A DNA stretch of 64,000 bases from Nematostella vectensis (GCF_932526225.1 NC_064045.1:12084442-12148441); one strand, 5' to 3'. Positions 15,001-26,087 are shown, numbered from the stretch's first letter. Translations and numbers: made by a program. The notes: a model not told the origin generated them from the letters alone.

Positions 15001-16331
15001 ATCCAGGATAAGGAAGTGATGGCTGCAAAATAAGGAAATGCTTATCAATATATTTAAGTATTTTCAAGAAATAGACACCTTTTGTAATTTGAACACAAAA
15101 GCAAGGCTTTGACATCAGGCATCTTTTGCAACCTTTCTTTTATGGAAAAGCTTATGGCTCTATGTACAGGGAGTCTACTTTACACTTTTACAGATAGATT
15201 GCCAGCCTAGTTCCTAAGGGTATCCAATTTACAGAGAGTCTACTATACACTCTTTCAGATAGTTCAACAGCCTAGTTCCTAAGGGTATCCAATGCAGAAA
15301 GGGTCTATTGTACGCTCTTACAGATAGACAGCAACCTTGCCTATGATTGGTCAGAAGAACCATATTTTTTTACATGTCACGCTATAAAGTAGGTTTCTAC
15401 TTACTGGTGGTACACCTTGTGGTGGTGGGGGGTATGGCGGCATATAGTTATTCCCATAACCAGTATATGGAGCAAATGGCATGGGTGGAGCCCCCTGCGT
15501 TGGGTACCCCTGGTAATAATTCTGGTAATATTGTTGATAATATTGTGTATATGGCATTTGAGTGACTGCATTCACATTGTTATTACTAGATGTGTTCTCA
15601 TTCTGAGCTGGTTTTGAAGCTTTGACAGGACTTTGTCCTGCAACTTTGGCAAGTTCTTGTCTTGCACGTTCCCATTCTGGGTTTTCAGAAGGTTTGGATT
15701 CTGTTGTAGAGTCAGTGTTTTCTGTGGTCTCAGATTTTGCTGCTGGTCCACTGTACTGCTGGGACCTGTTTATCCAACAAAGGAGCAAATAATCACATAG
15801 GTTGATTATGGTAGAGAGTTTTGAGTTCATAACATTTCATATTTCTTCAAAGCAATCACACATTCTTTAACACTAGGCCTTCCGATATAGTCTATAGACC
15901 TATATTACAAATTCATTGATAACTGTGCGTATAAGATGCAGATGGAGCATTTTGTGTTTCATCCACGGGCACATAGCCACCTCAGACTTATCTGTTTATC
16001 TCGCACCAATACCTCAATGAAAAAGAAATTTGGATCCAAGTTTCGGTTTTTATACAAACTAAACTTTCAACCCTTACATTTGTCTAAAACAAGCCATAGG
16101 CTGGGGAAAACATGTTTTCGTTAGGTAATTTTGATTTCATCTTGTCAAAATAAGAAGCATAATCGGCAAGGAAAATATATGAACAAATAAAACAACAAGA
16201 TGGATTCACTTCGATAGAGAATGTGATATGAAGTCATTTTTATCAGAAATCATCGGAGAATTCTGGTCGAAAAGTTCCACTTACCATGCCGCCGCAGCAG
16301 CAATCTCATTGGGCTGCCACCCAGTTATCAT
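92..16331 (-). CDS. LENG8: LENG8-like SAC3/GANP-family protein, partial (3' end outside window)
   Basis: Nine exons join in one phase, about 559 codons: 16331-16285, 15765-15405, 15022-14780, 14358-14167, about 13087-12894, 12532-12494, 11978-11835, 2380-2057, 224-92. The last ends in phase 0 at a GTGAGT donor, so the gene continues below position 1. Exon 2 has the family's NPEWERARQELAKV block and a Tyr/Pro/Gln-rich stretch. Exons 6-7 give EWPQSLRDYVQKAFEQC and DGTAWIIDWDKEDLP, the segment preceding the SAC3/GANP region in LENG8. Exon 8 is Arg/Ser-rich and ends in Lys/Asn. Exon 9 (EDPEAQHKIQQRAQRF) matches the stretch just before the PCI-like domain, which is off-window. LENG8 is linked to TREX-2-like nuclear mRNP complexes (family knowledge). 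I chose ATG 16331 because W-S-Q-Q-Y-S follows soon after, as in the family; the frame is open up to 16481. The exon 4/5 junction is ambiguous: 14175 with 13095 also keeps phase. Confidence 0.85.
181..640. repeat. Degenerate duplications of a LENG8 3' splice-site region
   Basis: The exon 9 acceptor region (AACCCAGTACTTGGCTGCAA on plus, around 211-230) recurs at about 297-318, 434-455 and, diverged, 600-621. Each copy is followed by similar AACAACAAGACATCAAAGGAAGG-like text. The copies therefore carry decoy acceptor-like junctions inside the preceding intron. The last copy runs directly into the 37-bp array. Confidence 0.75.
622..1583. repeat. 37-bp tandem repeat, 26 units
   Basis: The unit begins CACATACTGTAACAAGACTA. 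The first unit starts at 622 and the last at 1547, exactly 25 periods apart, so there is no net indel. Variant units (AAATGTAG at 981 and 1388; GAACTAAGG at 1051 and 1458) recur exactly 407 bp apart, showing an internal 11-unit duplication. It lies in the last LENG8 intron seen here. Confidence 0.95.
1584..2056. other. Intron remainder, no feature seen
   Basis: This is AT-rich intronic DNA between the 37-bp array and LENG8 exon 8. A 108-codon open frame on minus (1564-1890) overlaps the repeat array, resembles nothing I know, and is not needed to keep LENG8 phase, so I treat it as noncoding. Confidence 0.6.
2394..11386. repeat. 23-bp satellite, 391 phased units, in a LENG8 intron
   Basis: The unit is GAGCATCAGTATGACACTAA plus TAA, with common variants TCTAAC, TATAAC and TATGGC at the centre. 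Unit starts at 2394, 2877, 4441, 6373, 9018, 11341 and 11364 all differ by exact multiples of 23, so about 9 kb has accumulated substitutions with no net length change. Marker variants recur as blocks (GAGAATCAG at 2877, 4441, 6373, 9018; CACTTATAAG at 5881, 7905, 8549, 10366). It fills nearly all of the intron between exon 7 (ends 11835) and exon 8 (starts 2380). Confidence 0.97.
11387..11550. repeat. Duplicated satellite flank
   Basis: About 75 bp beginning CTACTGGTCAGAGCA and ending GTAGTGATTCATGC occurs at about 11381-11450 and again at about 11483-11550. A single further 23-bp unit (11468) lies between them. It looks like the edge of the array duplicated together with its unique flank. 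Confidence 0.8.
11560..11766. mobile_element. MITE, imperfect TIRs, probable TA target
   Basis: Left end CTAATGTCTGTTGCACACTA (11560) and the reverse complement of the right end (CTAATGCCTGGTGCACACTA, ending 11766) match at 18 of 20 positions and stay similar for about 35 bp. TA on both sides would fit a Tc1/mariner-type target. An inner palindrome (GCCTGACATAAC ... GTTATGTCAGGC, 11664-11704) is present. No coding capacity. Confidence 0.75.
11767..11834. other. Intronic spacer
   Basis: Short unique sequence between the MITE and LENG8 exon 7; nothing else seen. Confidence 0.5.
12605..12892. repeat. CAT/ATC trinucleotide-rich tract
   Basis: Runs of CAT and related triplets are interrupted by repeated segments of about 60-80 bp containing AAAAAAGT and CCTCATCGTC-like text. 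It sits in the intron just after the exon 5 donor (12893). Open frames rich in His or Met across it are low-complexity artefacts. Confidence 0.9.
13200..13800. other. Intronic segment with two abutting unidentified ORFs
   Basis: Within the LENG8 intron between exons 5 and 4, an 85-codon ATG frame on plus (13270-13527, Lys/Cys-rich) abuts an 87-codon ATG frame on minus (13791-13528, starting MMDSDLFLKC). The minus frame has balanced, protein-like composition with CCAAT-like sequence upstream. I recognise neither. They could be remnants of a nested gene or retrocopy, or chance frames. Confidence 0.25.
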
Positions 16332-16449
16332 TCCAGTAACTTGGATTCTATCGAAGTGGCTTTCTAACAAGTAAAATATCTTAAATGTCCGCTCTTTTTC
16401 TACCGCCTGTTGTTTAGTTCGTCCACATCTTTCGTTTATTACGACACGA

Positions 16450-16562
16450 AGCTCGAGTTCGCAATGCATGATGGTTAGCAAGAGGGTCCCTCAATGCATT
16501 GCTCAATAAATAAACCCCTATCGCGCATGTCAACGTTCTTTCCGCCATTTTGGATCGTTGTG
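16450..16562. promoter_or_regulatory. Probable bidirectional LENG8/COX6B promoter
   Basis: LENG8 reads left from about 16480 and the COX6B leader exon reads right from about 16541, leaving roughly 100 bp. An NRF-1-like TCGCGCATGT lies at 16521-16530 and a YY1-like CCGCCATTTTGG at 16542-16553. Both motifs are common at nuclear genes for mitochondrial proteins (family knowledge). Start sites are inferred. Confidence 0.55.
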
Positions 16563-16593
16563 TTCTCACCAAGGCTAAACGGGAAGTTTTCAG
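16541..16593 (+). other. Noncoding first exon of COX6B copy 1
   Basis: Leader sequence ends ...AAGTTTTCAG followed by donor GTAAATT at 16594. The next acceptor consistent with it is at 19180, eight bases before the COX6B ATG. Inferred from splice consensus and position. Confidence 0.5.
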
Positions 16594-19180
16594 GTAAATT
16601 TTATTTGTCCTTTACCATATTTAAAGAAGTTATATTAACAACATTAATTTTTATACGGTAAAGAAAATATTTTAACCATTTTGTTGTCTTAGCTTAGTTA
16701 TAACCCAGTTTTTTGGGTGCATTTACTTCGCCGGCTATTTCAATGTGGCGATCGTGCCAAATATCATGTCTGCTTTGCAAAAGCACGCTACGCTGGTATT
16801 CTTGTGTGTTATGGCAGAATGACGAGTATTCCTAGAACGCGTTTACAATCATGGTTTTCGAATTTATAAACTAACGTGTGTAGTTGTACTTTTTTATGGA
16901 AATGCTACAATAGAGAGATAACGAATCAACAGATTATTGTAACAGGACAAGTGTATTTTTAACAGACCAACTCAGTTGAATATTTCTAGTCTTTTTTTTT
17001 TACACAAAAATAGGCCTTGAAAACTGTACCAAAAAAAGCAAACTAGAAGCAACTGCACAATACCTATTCACCCTATAGTCCCAAGTAAAATTATTCTAGT
17101 ATTTAAAATAAATGATTTTAGTATTAAAAATGAAAAACACTGAACTAATAGGTGACTTACACCAAGAAGTCACATGATTTGTTAAGTGTCGGCTGCTCGT
17201 CACGCCATAAAGCGACTAAACTTTGTCCTTGCAAATTTCACTGTGGACAATGTCACCAGAGTCAATGGGTTTGGTTGACAGAGTTTTCTGCATTCTAGAT
17301 GTTCTTTGTTTGAAAAAGGGTGTCTAGAGCTATGAAACTTATGTTGTTTATATAATATGGTTATACATGGAGGGTGTTCTTTTATAACCCTTGCGCTTGC
17401 AAGGGTTGTAGGTTATTATCACTTACACTTAACTCCCCGGCAATAACTTACTGTTACTCCTGAGAATCTCTCAAGATTCTGAAATTGCAATGCTTGTTAG
17501 TTATAAATAAACTCATATGCAAACAAAAAACAAATGTGTGTTACGCCTTGGCTTCACATGTCAAAAGCAAGGAAATATGCTGCTTCATGACTCATTAAAG
17601 GTATGTTTACTTTAAAAGGTTGTGGAATGCCTTGAAGTGAAAATTCTATCGAAAAAACATTTTTGCATCTTTAAATTCTCTACTACATTACCTTTATTCT
17701 AGCAAAGAAAAATGTTTGCATTTTTATTATCTTCTCGAGATAATAAAAAAAAAGAATTTTTATTATCTTCTTGAGATAATAAGAAAAAAAGAATTTTGCT
17801 TGAAGACATGGATGGCAAAACTACTATTTAAAGAAGCCTGCAGAGGTTATCTGAAAGCTGGAGATGCCTTGAGGAAGAGAGGAGACAAAATGTTAGCCGT
17901 GAGGCCGAAAAATTGTAAGCAAACCTACTTGCACCCATTTTGTCCCACAAGATACAAGAATTGCTCACCATTATACTGGTTTTGTAAAATTATCTAAGAG
18001 CACGCATTAAATTCATATAAATTTAACTAACACAAATAAGAATATCAAATAATTGATATAAATAAATATACAGAAAAAAAGGTAATTAGGTAATGAAAAA
18101 TATTGTCTTGATAGTAATTGGATTGTCTCTATAACTGATATTGTAATGTAAGGTTAATTAAGTGATGTTAGCTAAATTAACACCCACTTAAATTAATTTA
18201 TTATCATACATGGTAAAATGCATATACTAGATTAACACATAATTAATAAATACAAATGTTTCAGTTTGTATTTATTAAGTGAAGTGTTAACAGAGCTAGT
18301 TCCTAAAGCATGCAGTAAAGGTGAGCCCAATCTTTGCTTAAACAGTACCCCATTTTTTACCATGATTCTGAATATCAGGGTTGTAGTTATGTAAGAAAAT
18401 GATTTGAATATATGAATTGTGCTTCTTGTAATGGCTTATGTAAATGCCATCAAAGTGCCCTTTTAAGAGTTTGGTGCCCAAATCCAAGTGTCAAGCACCT
18501 CTTTCTGGGTCTGCAATTTTACAGTTGGTGCTTAAAACAACCCTGGTAATATGCCCCTGAAATTCAAAATACCATATTTATGTGCTTGCAGTATAAGTCG
18601 AATGTTAGGTCCAAGTCCACCTTGAATTTAAGACAGCTCTTTCCGAAAAAAGAGTACATTTCAAAAGGCATTTTTTAGCTTATAGTCTAAGCACTTTGAA
18701 TAAAAAATTTCATTAGCATTAAGAGGAAAGGAAGAAAAAAAAAGTATCGGATTTATTGTCAACCAGTTTCATATTTTGTGTTTTTCAATCCCCAGCTATT
18801 ATTTATAGAAAAAAATCTTTGTCAACTGCCATTTTGCTGTCCTAGCAAATACCAAGTATTGTATGAAAAGTTAAGCATTTCCATCAGCTGATTTTTTAAA
18901 GTATTTATGATGTTTCCAGTTGAATTTTTTAAATGAAGTAGCTTTGAGATCATTTAGATTTTGTCCATAATTTGTCTTCCAAGAAATCTTTTTTGTGTGT
19001 GTGATGAACGTCATGGAAAGTCTTTTCCCTTCACAACTCAATTTTGAAGGTCATTACAGAGTATAATTTTTTTATGCACATAAATATGGTGTTCTCCTGG
19101 GAAAAAGATAACCTGCTAAACCAGTGCCCCTCCCCCAACCACCAATATGCCTTTGCTTATTGTTTCAATTTAATTTTTAG
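16594..19180 (+). other. COX6B copy 1 leader intron
   Basis: AT-rich, 2.6 kb. At about 17724-17790 a 38-bp segment containing TTATTATCTTCTCGAGATAA is duplicated in tandem; each copy is itself palindromic. No gene was recognised. An open stretch at 17716-17997 is discussed under rejected items. Confidence 0.55.
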
Positions 19181-19187
19181 TGTCAAA

Positions 19188-20367
19188 ATGTCAGAGGGCA
19201 AGATCACAGAGGTAGAGGTAAAAACAGCACCTTTTGATCCCAGGTTCCCATACACAATACAGACAAAGAATTGCTGGCAAAACTATGTTGACTTTCAAAA
19301 GTGCTCCAAGAAGCTTGGTGAGGACAATGAGAACTGTCAGTGGTTCAAGAGAACTTTCACCTCCCTTTGCCCCAGGGCTTGGGTAAGTAGTGAGATGGTC
19401 TTTTATAGCTGAATTCATTGTTGAGAAATGGCCGGGATGTCATATTCGTTTTTTGTGTAAGAGTACATGTAGTGCATGCTCAATCATACCACTGTGACCA
19501 ATCAATTCCCTTGCTGTGTGCACTCAGATGGTTTCTGACATGATAGTGAAAATTTAAAGCCACCAATTCACTGGAGGAAGTACAAGTTCTGATGCCACTT
19601 TCCTGTTAAAAACTTCTGTCATGCCATGGGCAAACCAGTTGAAATGTTTGTGTATAGAATATTATCTTTAATTTGTGCACCAAATATATCTGTTGTATTT
19701 TATTACTAGAGATGAGAGAGGAAAATCGCGTAAACTGTTATGGATCACGGCTAAAATGGAACCAGATCAATCTAAGACAACAACTACAAAAAAATTGGCT
19801 TTATAACAGATATATTCAGTACATACATGAAAATAAATATTCAATACATTAACATTTCACCTGGTTTGCCCGTGGTCATGCTGCTGACAATACAAACACT
19901 AGTTTGTGCTGATTTTCTGTATGAGCAATAAACTAAAAAAGCTATTGTATGTAGCTGAAAACGATTCCATATAATAGACTTTAAACCCAAAAACTGGCCT
20001 TTTGCTGGTCTGTGTTTCTCTTCCTCGCAAATATTTGCACCTTTTTCCTTACGAAATAACTGCATTTAAAGCTCTTTTGATAACCAGGTGTTCAGCTCCA
20101 AGCTTTTATGAGCGGACAGTTTTAAAAAAATAGTCAGACGGCTGCAAACAAACTGTTGCCCGCTAGGGCCTCGATTCCACACTAGATTTCAACAGGAACC
20201 TTTTTTATCAAACACTTTCACAAACGCCCTATCCCTGCACCCCTTAAACAAACCAGAAACCCTTAACCAAATTAGTAAAATCATTTATTTTATTTAAATG
20301 GTTTTCTCCTCAGGTTGAAAAGTGGAATGACGAAGTAGAGAATGGATCATTTGCAGGAAGAATTTGA
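19188..20367 (+). CDS. COX6B: Cytochrome c oxidase subunit 6B, copy 1
   Basis: Two coding exons (19188-19382 and 20314-20367) join in phase 0 to give 82 residues, the usual size for the family. It is a small intermembrane-space subunit that contacts both monomers of complex IV. The family features are visible: the TAPFDPRFP block, CWQNYVDFQKC (Cx9C) and CQWFKRTFTSLC (Cx10C), whose four cysteines form the two disulphides of the twin-helix fold, then CPRAW and the C-terminal end ENGSFAGRI. No presequence is present or expected, as import is through the Mia40 route (family knowledge). The first exon is noncoding (16541-16593). A second copy lies about 4.3 kb downstream in the same orientation with the same intron position. 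Confidence 0.95.
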
Positions 20368-21044
20368 GCCCCAGCTCTGCCATCACCCTTGCTCTCTTCT
20401 ATCTTTTATAAATTCTGTAATTTGCTCTATTTTATGCTGAACGGTGATGCATGGCTCAGTGCTAATGAGACGTGTAAAATATGTTTGAAGATGCTTGGAA
20501 TTTGTCAGTGGTAACTGATATCAGTTCAAATTATAGTACTGTGCTTATGAATGTAGCGACCATGTTATTATCGTACTTTATGGTGATAGGTTTTCGCTGA
20601 GGCTGGGAGATTTCCCCAAAAAGGCTTATTAGAAGTTCATTTGCTTATTTCCCTTCTTCGCGCTTCCACCTAACTTTCATTATAGTATTGCCTATGATGA
20701 AAAAATGAATACAAAACACCGAATATGCTTCTGTCCAATCCCAGGCTATCATTCAAAGGTTTTCTTTTTGTATTTCTTTGCTATTCCTATTGAAAGCAAA
20801 ATAAGAATACAATCTACAATTTAAAAAAATGTATAAACTAAAGCAGAACTTTGATGAAAAAGCTAATCAACAATTTAGAGTATGGGATACGTAACTAAAA
20901 CAAGTTTAAGCTTTGATGAAAAGGTAATAAACTTCTGAGAGTATTGGTATGTAACAAACTGTCGCCCGAAAACGCCAAGAACACATGCACGCTAAAACGG
21001 ATGCGAGGTCCCAAGTTTGTCTTTCTTAAAATCCAACGCTCGAA
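20368..21044. other. COX6B copy 1 3' UTR and spacer
   Basis: AT-rich sequence; no canonical AATAAA was located with confidence. No other feature seen before the minisatellite. Confidence 0.5.
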
Positions 21045-21960
21045 AAAGATGCTGTTGAAAGATGTCCTGTTTATACACCATGTTACGAATCGCTGTGTGA
21101 TGCTGTTGGAAGATGTTTTCCTGTTTATACACCATGTTACGAATTGCTGTGTGATGCTGTTGAAAGATGTTGTCCTGTTTATACACCATGTTACGAATTG
21201 CTGTGTGAGGCTGCTGAAAGATGTCCTGTTTATACACCATGTTTCGAATTGCTGTGTGATGCTCTTAAAAGAGGTTGCTGTCCTGTTTATACGCCATGTT
21301 ACGAATCGCTGTGTGATGCTGTTGAAAGATGTTGTCCTGTTTATACACCATGTTACCAATTGCTGTGTGATGCTGTTGAAAGATGTTGTCCTGATTATAC
21401 ACCATGTTACGAATTGCTGTGTGATGCTGTTAAAAGATGTTGCTGTCCTGTTTATACACCATGTTACGAATTGCTGTGTGATGCTGTTGAAAGATGTTGT
21501 ACCGTTTATACACCGTGTTACGAATTGCTGTGTGGCTGTTGAAAGATGTTGTCCTGATTATACACCGTGTTACGAATTGCTGTGTGGCTGTTGAAAGATG
21601 TTGTCCTGTTTATACACCATGTTACGAATTGCTGTGTGATTCTGTTAAAAGATGTTGTCCTGTTTATATACCATGTTACGAATTGCTGTGTGATTCTGTT
21701 GAAAGATGTTGTCCTGTTTATATACCATGTTACGAATTGCTGTGTGATGCTGTTGAAAGATGTTGTCCTGATTATACACCATGTTACGAATTGCTGTGTG
21801 ATTCTGTTAAAAGATGTTGCTGTCCTGTTTATAAACCATGTTACGAATTGCTGTGTGAGGCTGTTGAAAGATGTTGGAATTGCTGTGTGGTGCTGTTGAA
21901 AGATGCTGTCCTGTTTATACGCCCATGTTTCATGTTGCTTTGTGGTGTTGAACGCGTCGG
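21045..21960. repeat. 54-bp minisatellite, about 17 units
   Basis: The unit reads GTTGAAAGATGTTGTCCTG, then TTTATACACCATGTTACGAA, then TTGCTGTGTGATGCT. Because 54 is divisible by three, several frames stay open on both strands; one would encode a Cys-rich CCPVYTPCYELLCDAVER repeat. Length variants of plus or minus 3 bp are common, but two units (about 21530 and 21585) carry a 2-bp deletion that shifts frame. Substitutions between units (Val/Asp, Thr/Ile) are not biased to silent sites. I treat it as noncoding tandem repeat. Confidence 0.9.
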
Positions 21961-23890
21961 ATGATGTTGCGTTGGGCTTTGTAGGGTGTTGGAAGTGTTT
22001 GTACACCATGTTATATGGTGGTGTAGGATGTGCTGTCTATAAACATTTTTTACAGAAAAAGAGCATTTGTCTTCCTCTTGTAGGGTCCGAATTTTGGTTA
22101 CTTTAACGATTCGTGTGCACACGCTATACTGTATCCATATCATGTCGACGTCATATCTAATATTTTCTGTATTCAGCTACTGAAGTTACTTGGAAATTCT
22201 CAAACATTTTCGCAGTTTGTGTGTTTTCTTCACTCTAAAACCCGTAGCATTTGTAACTTGCCTTATCAGGGCTAAACTAAAATATAAAAAGCATAATCAA
22301 TGTTTGTTGAGACCTGTGTTCCTTTAATTAAATAGCATAAATTACAGGGTAGTAACTTTCGGAGTGTTTTCCTGTGTGGAGAGTTCTCTGACCATTTTAC
22401 TTGTGCGTATCATTATGCAACGTGTAAGTGGTGTGACAGAGTGTTGTCGAGCGTATGTATTATGAACTCTTCGAGATTGGGAACCCAATCGAAGTTAACT
22501 AAACTATTATATTGCAAAACGGGTTCAAGGGATGGGGCAAAGTTATTTTAAAGCACGTTTGCAATTTGATGTATTTTTGGCAATTAACCAAAAAAACGCA
22601 TGTGTTTGTTAGAGTGGTTTTCAAAATCCCGTGCCACAACATGTAAAATGGCATGTTCCAGAACCACGCGGTTTTTGCGGGCTCTGTCTGTAGTAGTATG
22701 AACGTGCTCTATCCAGAGGCTCAGCTTTTTTGTGAGGGGGGAGTGGGAGGTCGAAATATGTTTGCTTACAAAGTTCAACAATATTGCCACGGATTTTAGT
22801 TGAATTGATAGGAGGGGTAGTAACCTGTGTAAGGGCAAACGAATATTGGGGAATGGCCACTAAACAAGGAAAAGGTCATGGCTCCCATGTAATGTTACGG
22901 GGGAACTCCCATTAAACAGACTGAGGTGATCGCCGGCAAATTGTGCCCCTAAGGCATAGCACTTTGGGTTAGAGCTCATTTATTTGACATTTATTTGAAT
23001 GTAGTATGTGGTGATCCACTAGCGTGAGGATAGCAGAATTGGTAAAAACTTCCTCAAGTGACAGTAGAGGTCACTTGCATAAAACCGTGCGCGTACACAT
23101 TTCTATACAAGATCACTGCCTATGCTATAAAACTTTGTATAGAAAATTCAAATTCAATCAAGTCATAGGAACTCTGCACTAACTCCGCCACGATTTTCTA
23201 AGGGAACCCCCCCTCCCCCCTTTTGAATCCACCCTGGGGTTTTCCAGGAAAATTGCAAGAATGGATAGTGTTTGTTTTATAGTTTGTAGTCCCTTTATGG
23301 GTACAAACCACAACCCCACTACTTTCAGAAAATTAAAGTTTCATCCGTTTTATTCTATAAATACTGGTTACCGCATCTGATTAATAAAGCACCATCATAT
23401 GTATACGAATTATTTCGAACATCTCTAGCCGGAAATTTAGAAATTTATCAACAGAACTATATATATTGTGTTCGAGGGAATTTTTTATAAGTTATAGCAT
23501 GGCACGAGGGGAATTTAGTGTTTTTTAGTGTCCCCGCAACCGAGGGATGATTAGTTGAAGCAATACCATGTGGTCACCGAGAAAATAACTACGAGTAATG
23601 TTAGCTTGGACGAGCAAACACGGTTCAATGTATGAGGGCATTGCACACGCATTGTTCTTTTTATCCCTCTAGAGACCTAGACCTTACTCTACATATCTAC
23701 AGTTTAGTTCTTTGACGTCATTAGCACGCATGCCTACAGCAATCAAAATCATCCCACATGGATCTAGCCTAACGTTGTTTAGGTATCACTAGATCAAGTA
23801 TTCTGCCCTCTTACGCAGGGTCTATTCCTGTGCTAATCAGGAAGCTGCCTTCTATTTGTTTCCCTGGTGGAAACTAGAAGACAAGCATCT
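21961..23890. other. Intergenic, nothing recognised
   Basis: Unique-looking sequence with scattered short open frames (for example minus 22584-22860) that I do not recognise. A C-rich run lies at about 23209-23221. Confidence 0.5.
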
Positions 23891-24066
23891 TGGTTCTAAA
23901 TTTCTCTCAATTTGTTTTTTTTTTCTAAACTCCAATCATTATTAATGCATAAAACTAAATCTCCCTCATCCCAAATGTAGAAACTAAATTCACCTCATTA
24001 TTAATACATAAGGGAAATTTAGAAACTAAATCTCCCCTATCAATGCAATGGGGAAATTTAGAACCA
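23891..24066. mobile_element. Possible small MITE with 13-bp terminal inverted repeats
   Basis: TGGTTCTAAATTT at 23891-23903 is mirrored by AAATTTAGAACCA at 24054-24066. Inside, an ATTATTAATRCATAA segment with its following text is repeated (about 23939 and 23997). No clear target duplication was found. Confidence 0.45.
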
Positions 24067-24165
24067 TGTATTGTTTTCGAGGTAATTTCGCTAAGTAATC
24101 GTCCCTCAGAAAACAAAAGAATCCGAGGTTATATGGTATTACCTTAGATAATAACGTGCCAGGGT

Positions 24166-24425
24166 CGCGTGCCGCTCGACAGATAATGCGACGTGTTCGA
24201 CAGGTAACGCGCTGTGTTCGACAGATAAAGCGACGTGTTTGACAGGAAGCGACGTGTTCGACAGATAATGCGACGTGTTTAACAGATAATGCGACGTGTT
24301 TAACAGATAATGCGACGTGCTCGACAGATAATGCGACGTGTTTCACAGATAATGCGACGTGTTTCACAGATAATGCGACGTATCCGACAGATAATGCGAC
24401 GTGTTCGACAGATAGCGATGTGTTG
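24166..24425. repeat. 21-bp minisatellite upstream of COX6B copy 2
   Basis: About 12 units of AGATAATGCGACGTGTTYRAC with 1-3 bp variants. Each unit holds GCGACGTG, so the array is a cluster of ACGT cores about 250-500 bp before the second COX6B. The open frames across it (7-residue repeats) are artefacts of the 21-bp period. Confidence 0.85.
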
Positions 24426-24688
24426 GCACGCTGTTTATTGCGAATTAATAAAAAGCTCGACCCCATCGTTAACTGTGGAACCGCTTTATTTTCCAAACAG
24501 AACCAGAACAATGCGAAACTGGCACGTTGATAAATTTAGCCCTAAGCCTTCCTCAGAAAACCTTCCTCAGGAAACCATTATAACTTCGATAATAACCGTA
24601 TAGTTTAGTGTTTGCTTTGTTTATATTATTTTTGTTTTCGTTTATTCTATTCTATCCTATAGCTTTGTTTATTTGTTGCAGTGACAAG

Positions 24689-25378
24689 ATGTCAGAAGGC
24701 CGAATCACCCAGGTAGAATTGAAGACTGTTCCCTTCGATCCCAGGTTCCCGTACTCTGCCCAGACAAAGAATTGCTGGCAAAACTTTGTTGACTTTCACA
24801 AGTGCTCCAAAAAGCTTGGCGAGGATAACGAGCACTGCCAATGGTTCAAGAAAACCTATATATCCCTGTGTCCACGAGCTTGGGTGGGTTGTAAATATTT
24901 GTTGTTCGCCGGCTTGAAGGACCAAACTACTCATATTTAATTTTGATGTCTAAAGCCAAAAAGTAACTGATTTTTCCCACTCTCAAACCCTGAATTAAGT
25001 AACTATTAATCAACAGAAGGTTTAAAAAATAGTTTTTTGCTTCTGTAAAACAAAGTAGTTCCGTTTGCTCCGACGAAGGGCCAACGGTCGAAACAGCGCA
25101 ACTATAGCCTGATTTATCAGACGGCACGTGATCGTTCGTTTCAATTCCTCTCCCTTAGCAACTACTCTGTAGGCGTATAAAAAAAAACATTTTTTTAACT
25201 TGTGTTGATTTTAAGCTAGTCTTCGCCACGCCTACACAGATCACCTAGTTTTTCTACAGCTTGTCTGTAGATTTTTTTTGTTATACCATCTGTTGTTAAT
25301 TCAAAGTATTATCACCTTTTTCAGATCGAAACCTGGACCGAGCAAGTTGAGAATGGGACATTTCCAGGAAGGATTTGA
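24689..25378 (+). CDS. COX6B: Cytochrome c oxidase subunit 6B, copy 2
   Basis: Exons 24689-24883 and 25325-25378 join in phase 0 to give 82 residues, the same lengths as copy 1. The acceptor CAG at 24679-24681 precedes the ATG by seven bases, so there is probably an upstream noncoding exon, which I could not place. CWQNFVDFHKC and CQWFKKTYISLC hold the four disulphide cysteines, and the end is ENGTFPGRI. The proteins of the two copies are alike through the twin-Cx9C region and differ mainly in the C-terminal exon (IETWTEQ versus VEKWNDE). Intron position is conserved while intron sequence is unrelated, which suggests an older tandem duplication with both copies under constraint. Different upstream regions suggest different regulation. 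Confidence 0.95.
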
Positions 25379-26020
25379 GCCTCATGTCTCCTACCTATGA
25401 ACTCTAAACTTTTTTAAATTCTGTAATTCCCATTTATTCTAATGTTGGAAGGTGGGACATGGCTCAATGCTGGTGTGTAAAGATATGTTTAAAGATGTAA
25501 AAACAAGCGTGGAATTTCTCAATGAGTTTAAGAAATAATATCCTCTCAAAATTAAAGTGAAAAGTTCATTATTGTTGTGATATAAGTTTAGTGCCAGATA
25601 CTCATATTTGGCAAAATATCTGGATTCGAGTCTGGGCAGGGGAATAAGGTTTTAAAATGTTTCCTCTTCACCGGATTAGGATAGTTAAGCATACGTCAAA
25701 CCGAACATAAACCGAATTTAGTAACTTGTAAATGTGCGTGTCCGAGTCGAGCATATTTCCAGTGGTGGCATACGTCGAGCCTGTTTTTTAGGAGACAATA
25801 CTTTTAGCGTACTTTTTAAGTTATTAATTTCATACATTTCTATTAGTCACACTCGAACCAACTTTGCGACAAACGTTGGTACCTTCCATGTACCTATTTC
25901 CAAAACAAAAGGCTCGACAAAATAACGTTTAAGTTCGGTACGACATATGCCTTTTCCCAGGCCGAACACTCGGTAATTGAACTCAATCAAATCTCACTCG
26001 TTTGTTGCGCGATTGGTTCG

Positions 26021-26022
<2 letters not shown>
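25379..26022. other. COX6B copy 2 3' region and spacer
   Basis: Nothing recognised beyond an AT-rich 3' UTR-like stretch. Confidence 0.5.

Positions 26023-26087
<65 letters not shown>

Noticed and set aside
17716-17997. Possible coding remnant (ACRGYLKAGDALRKRGDKMLAV)
   Set aside because: Protein-like stretch, but no splice or start context and I cannot place the family; may be an old retrocopy fragment.
20895-22009. Long ORFs on both strands over the minisatellite
   Set aside because: A repeat unit divisible by three keeps many frames open; 2-bp deletions and unbiased substitutions argue against coding.
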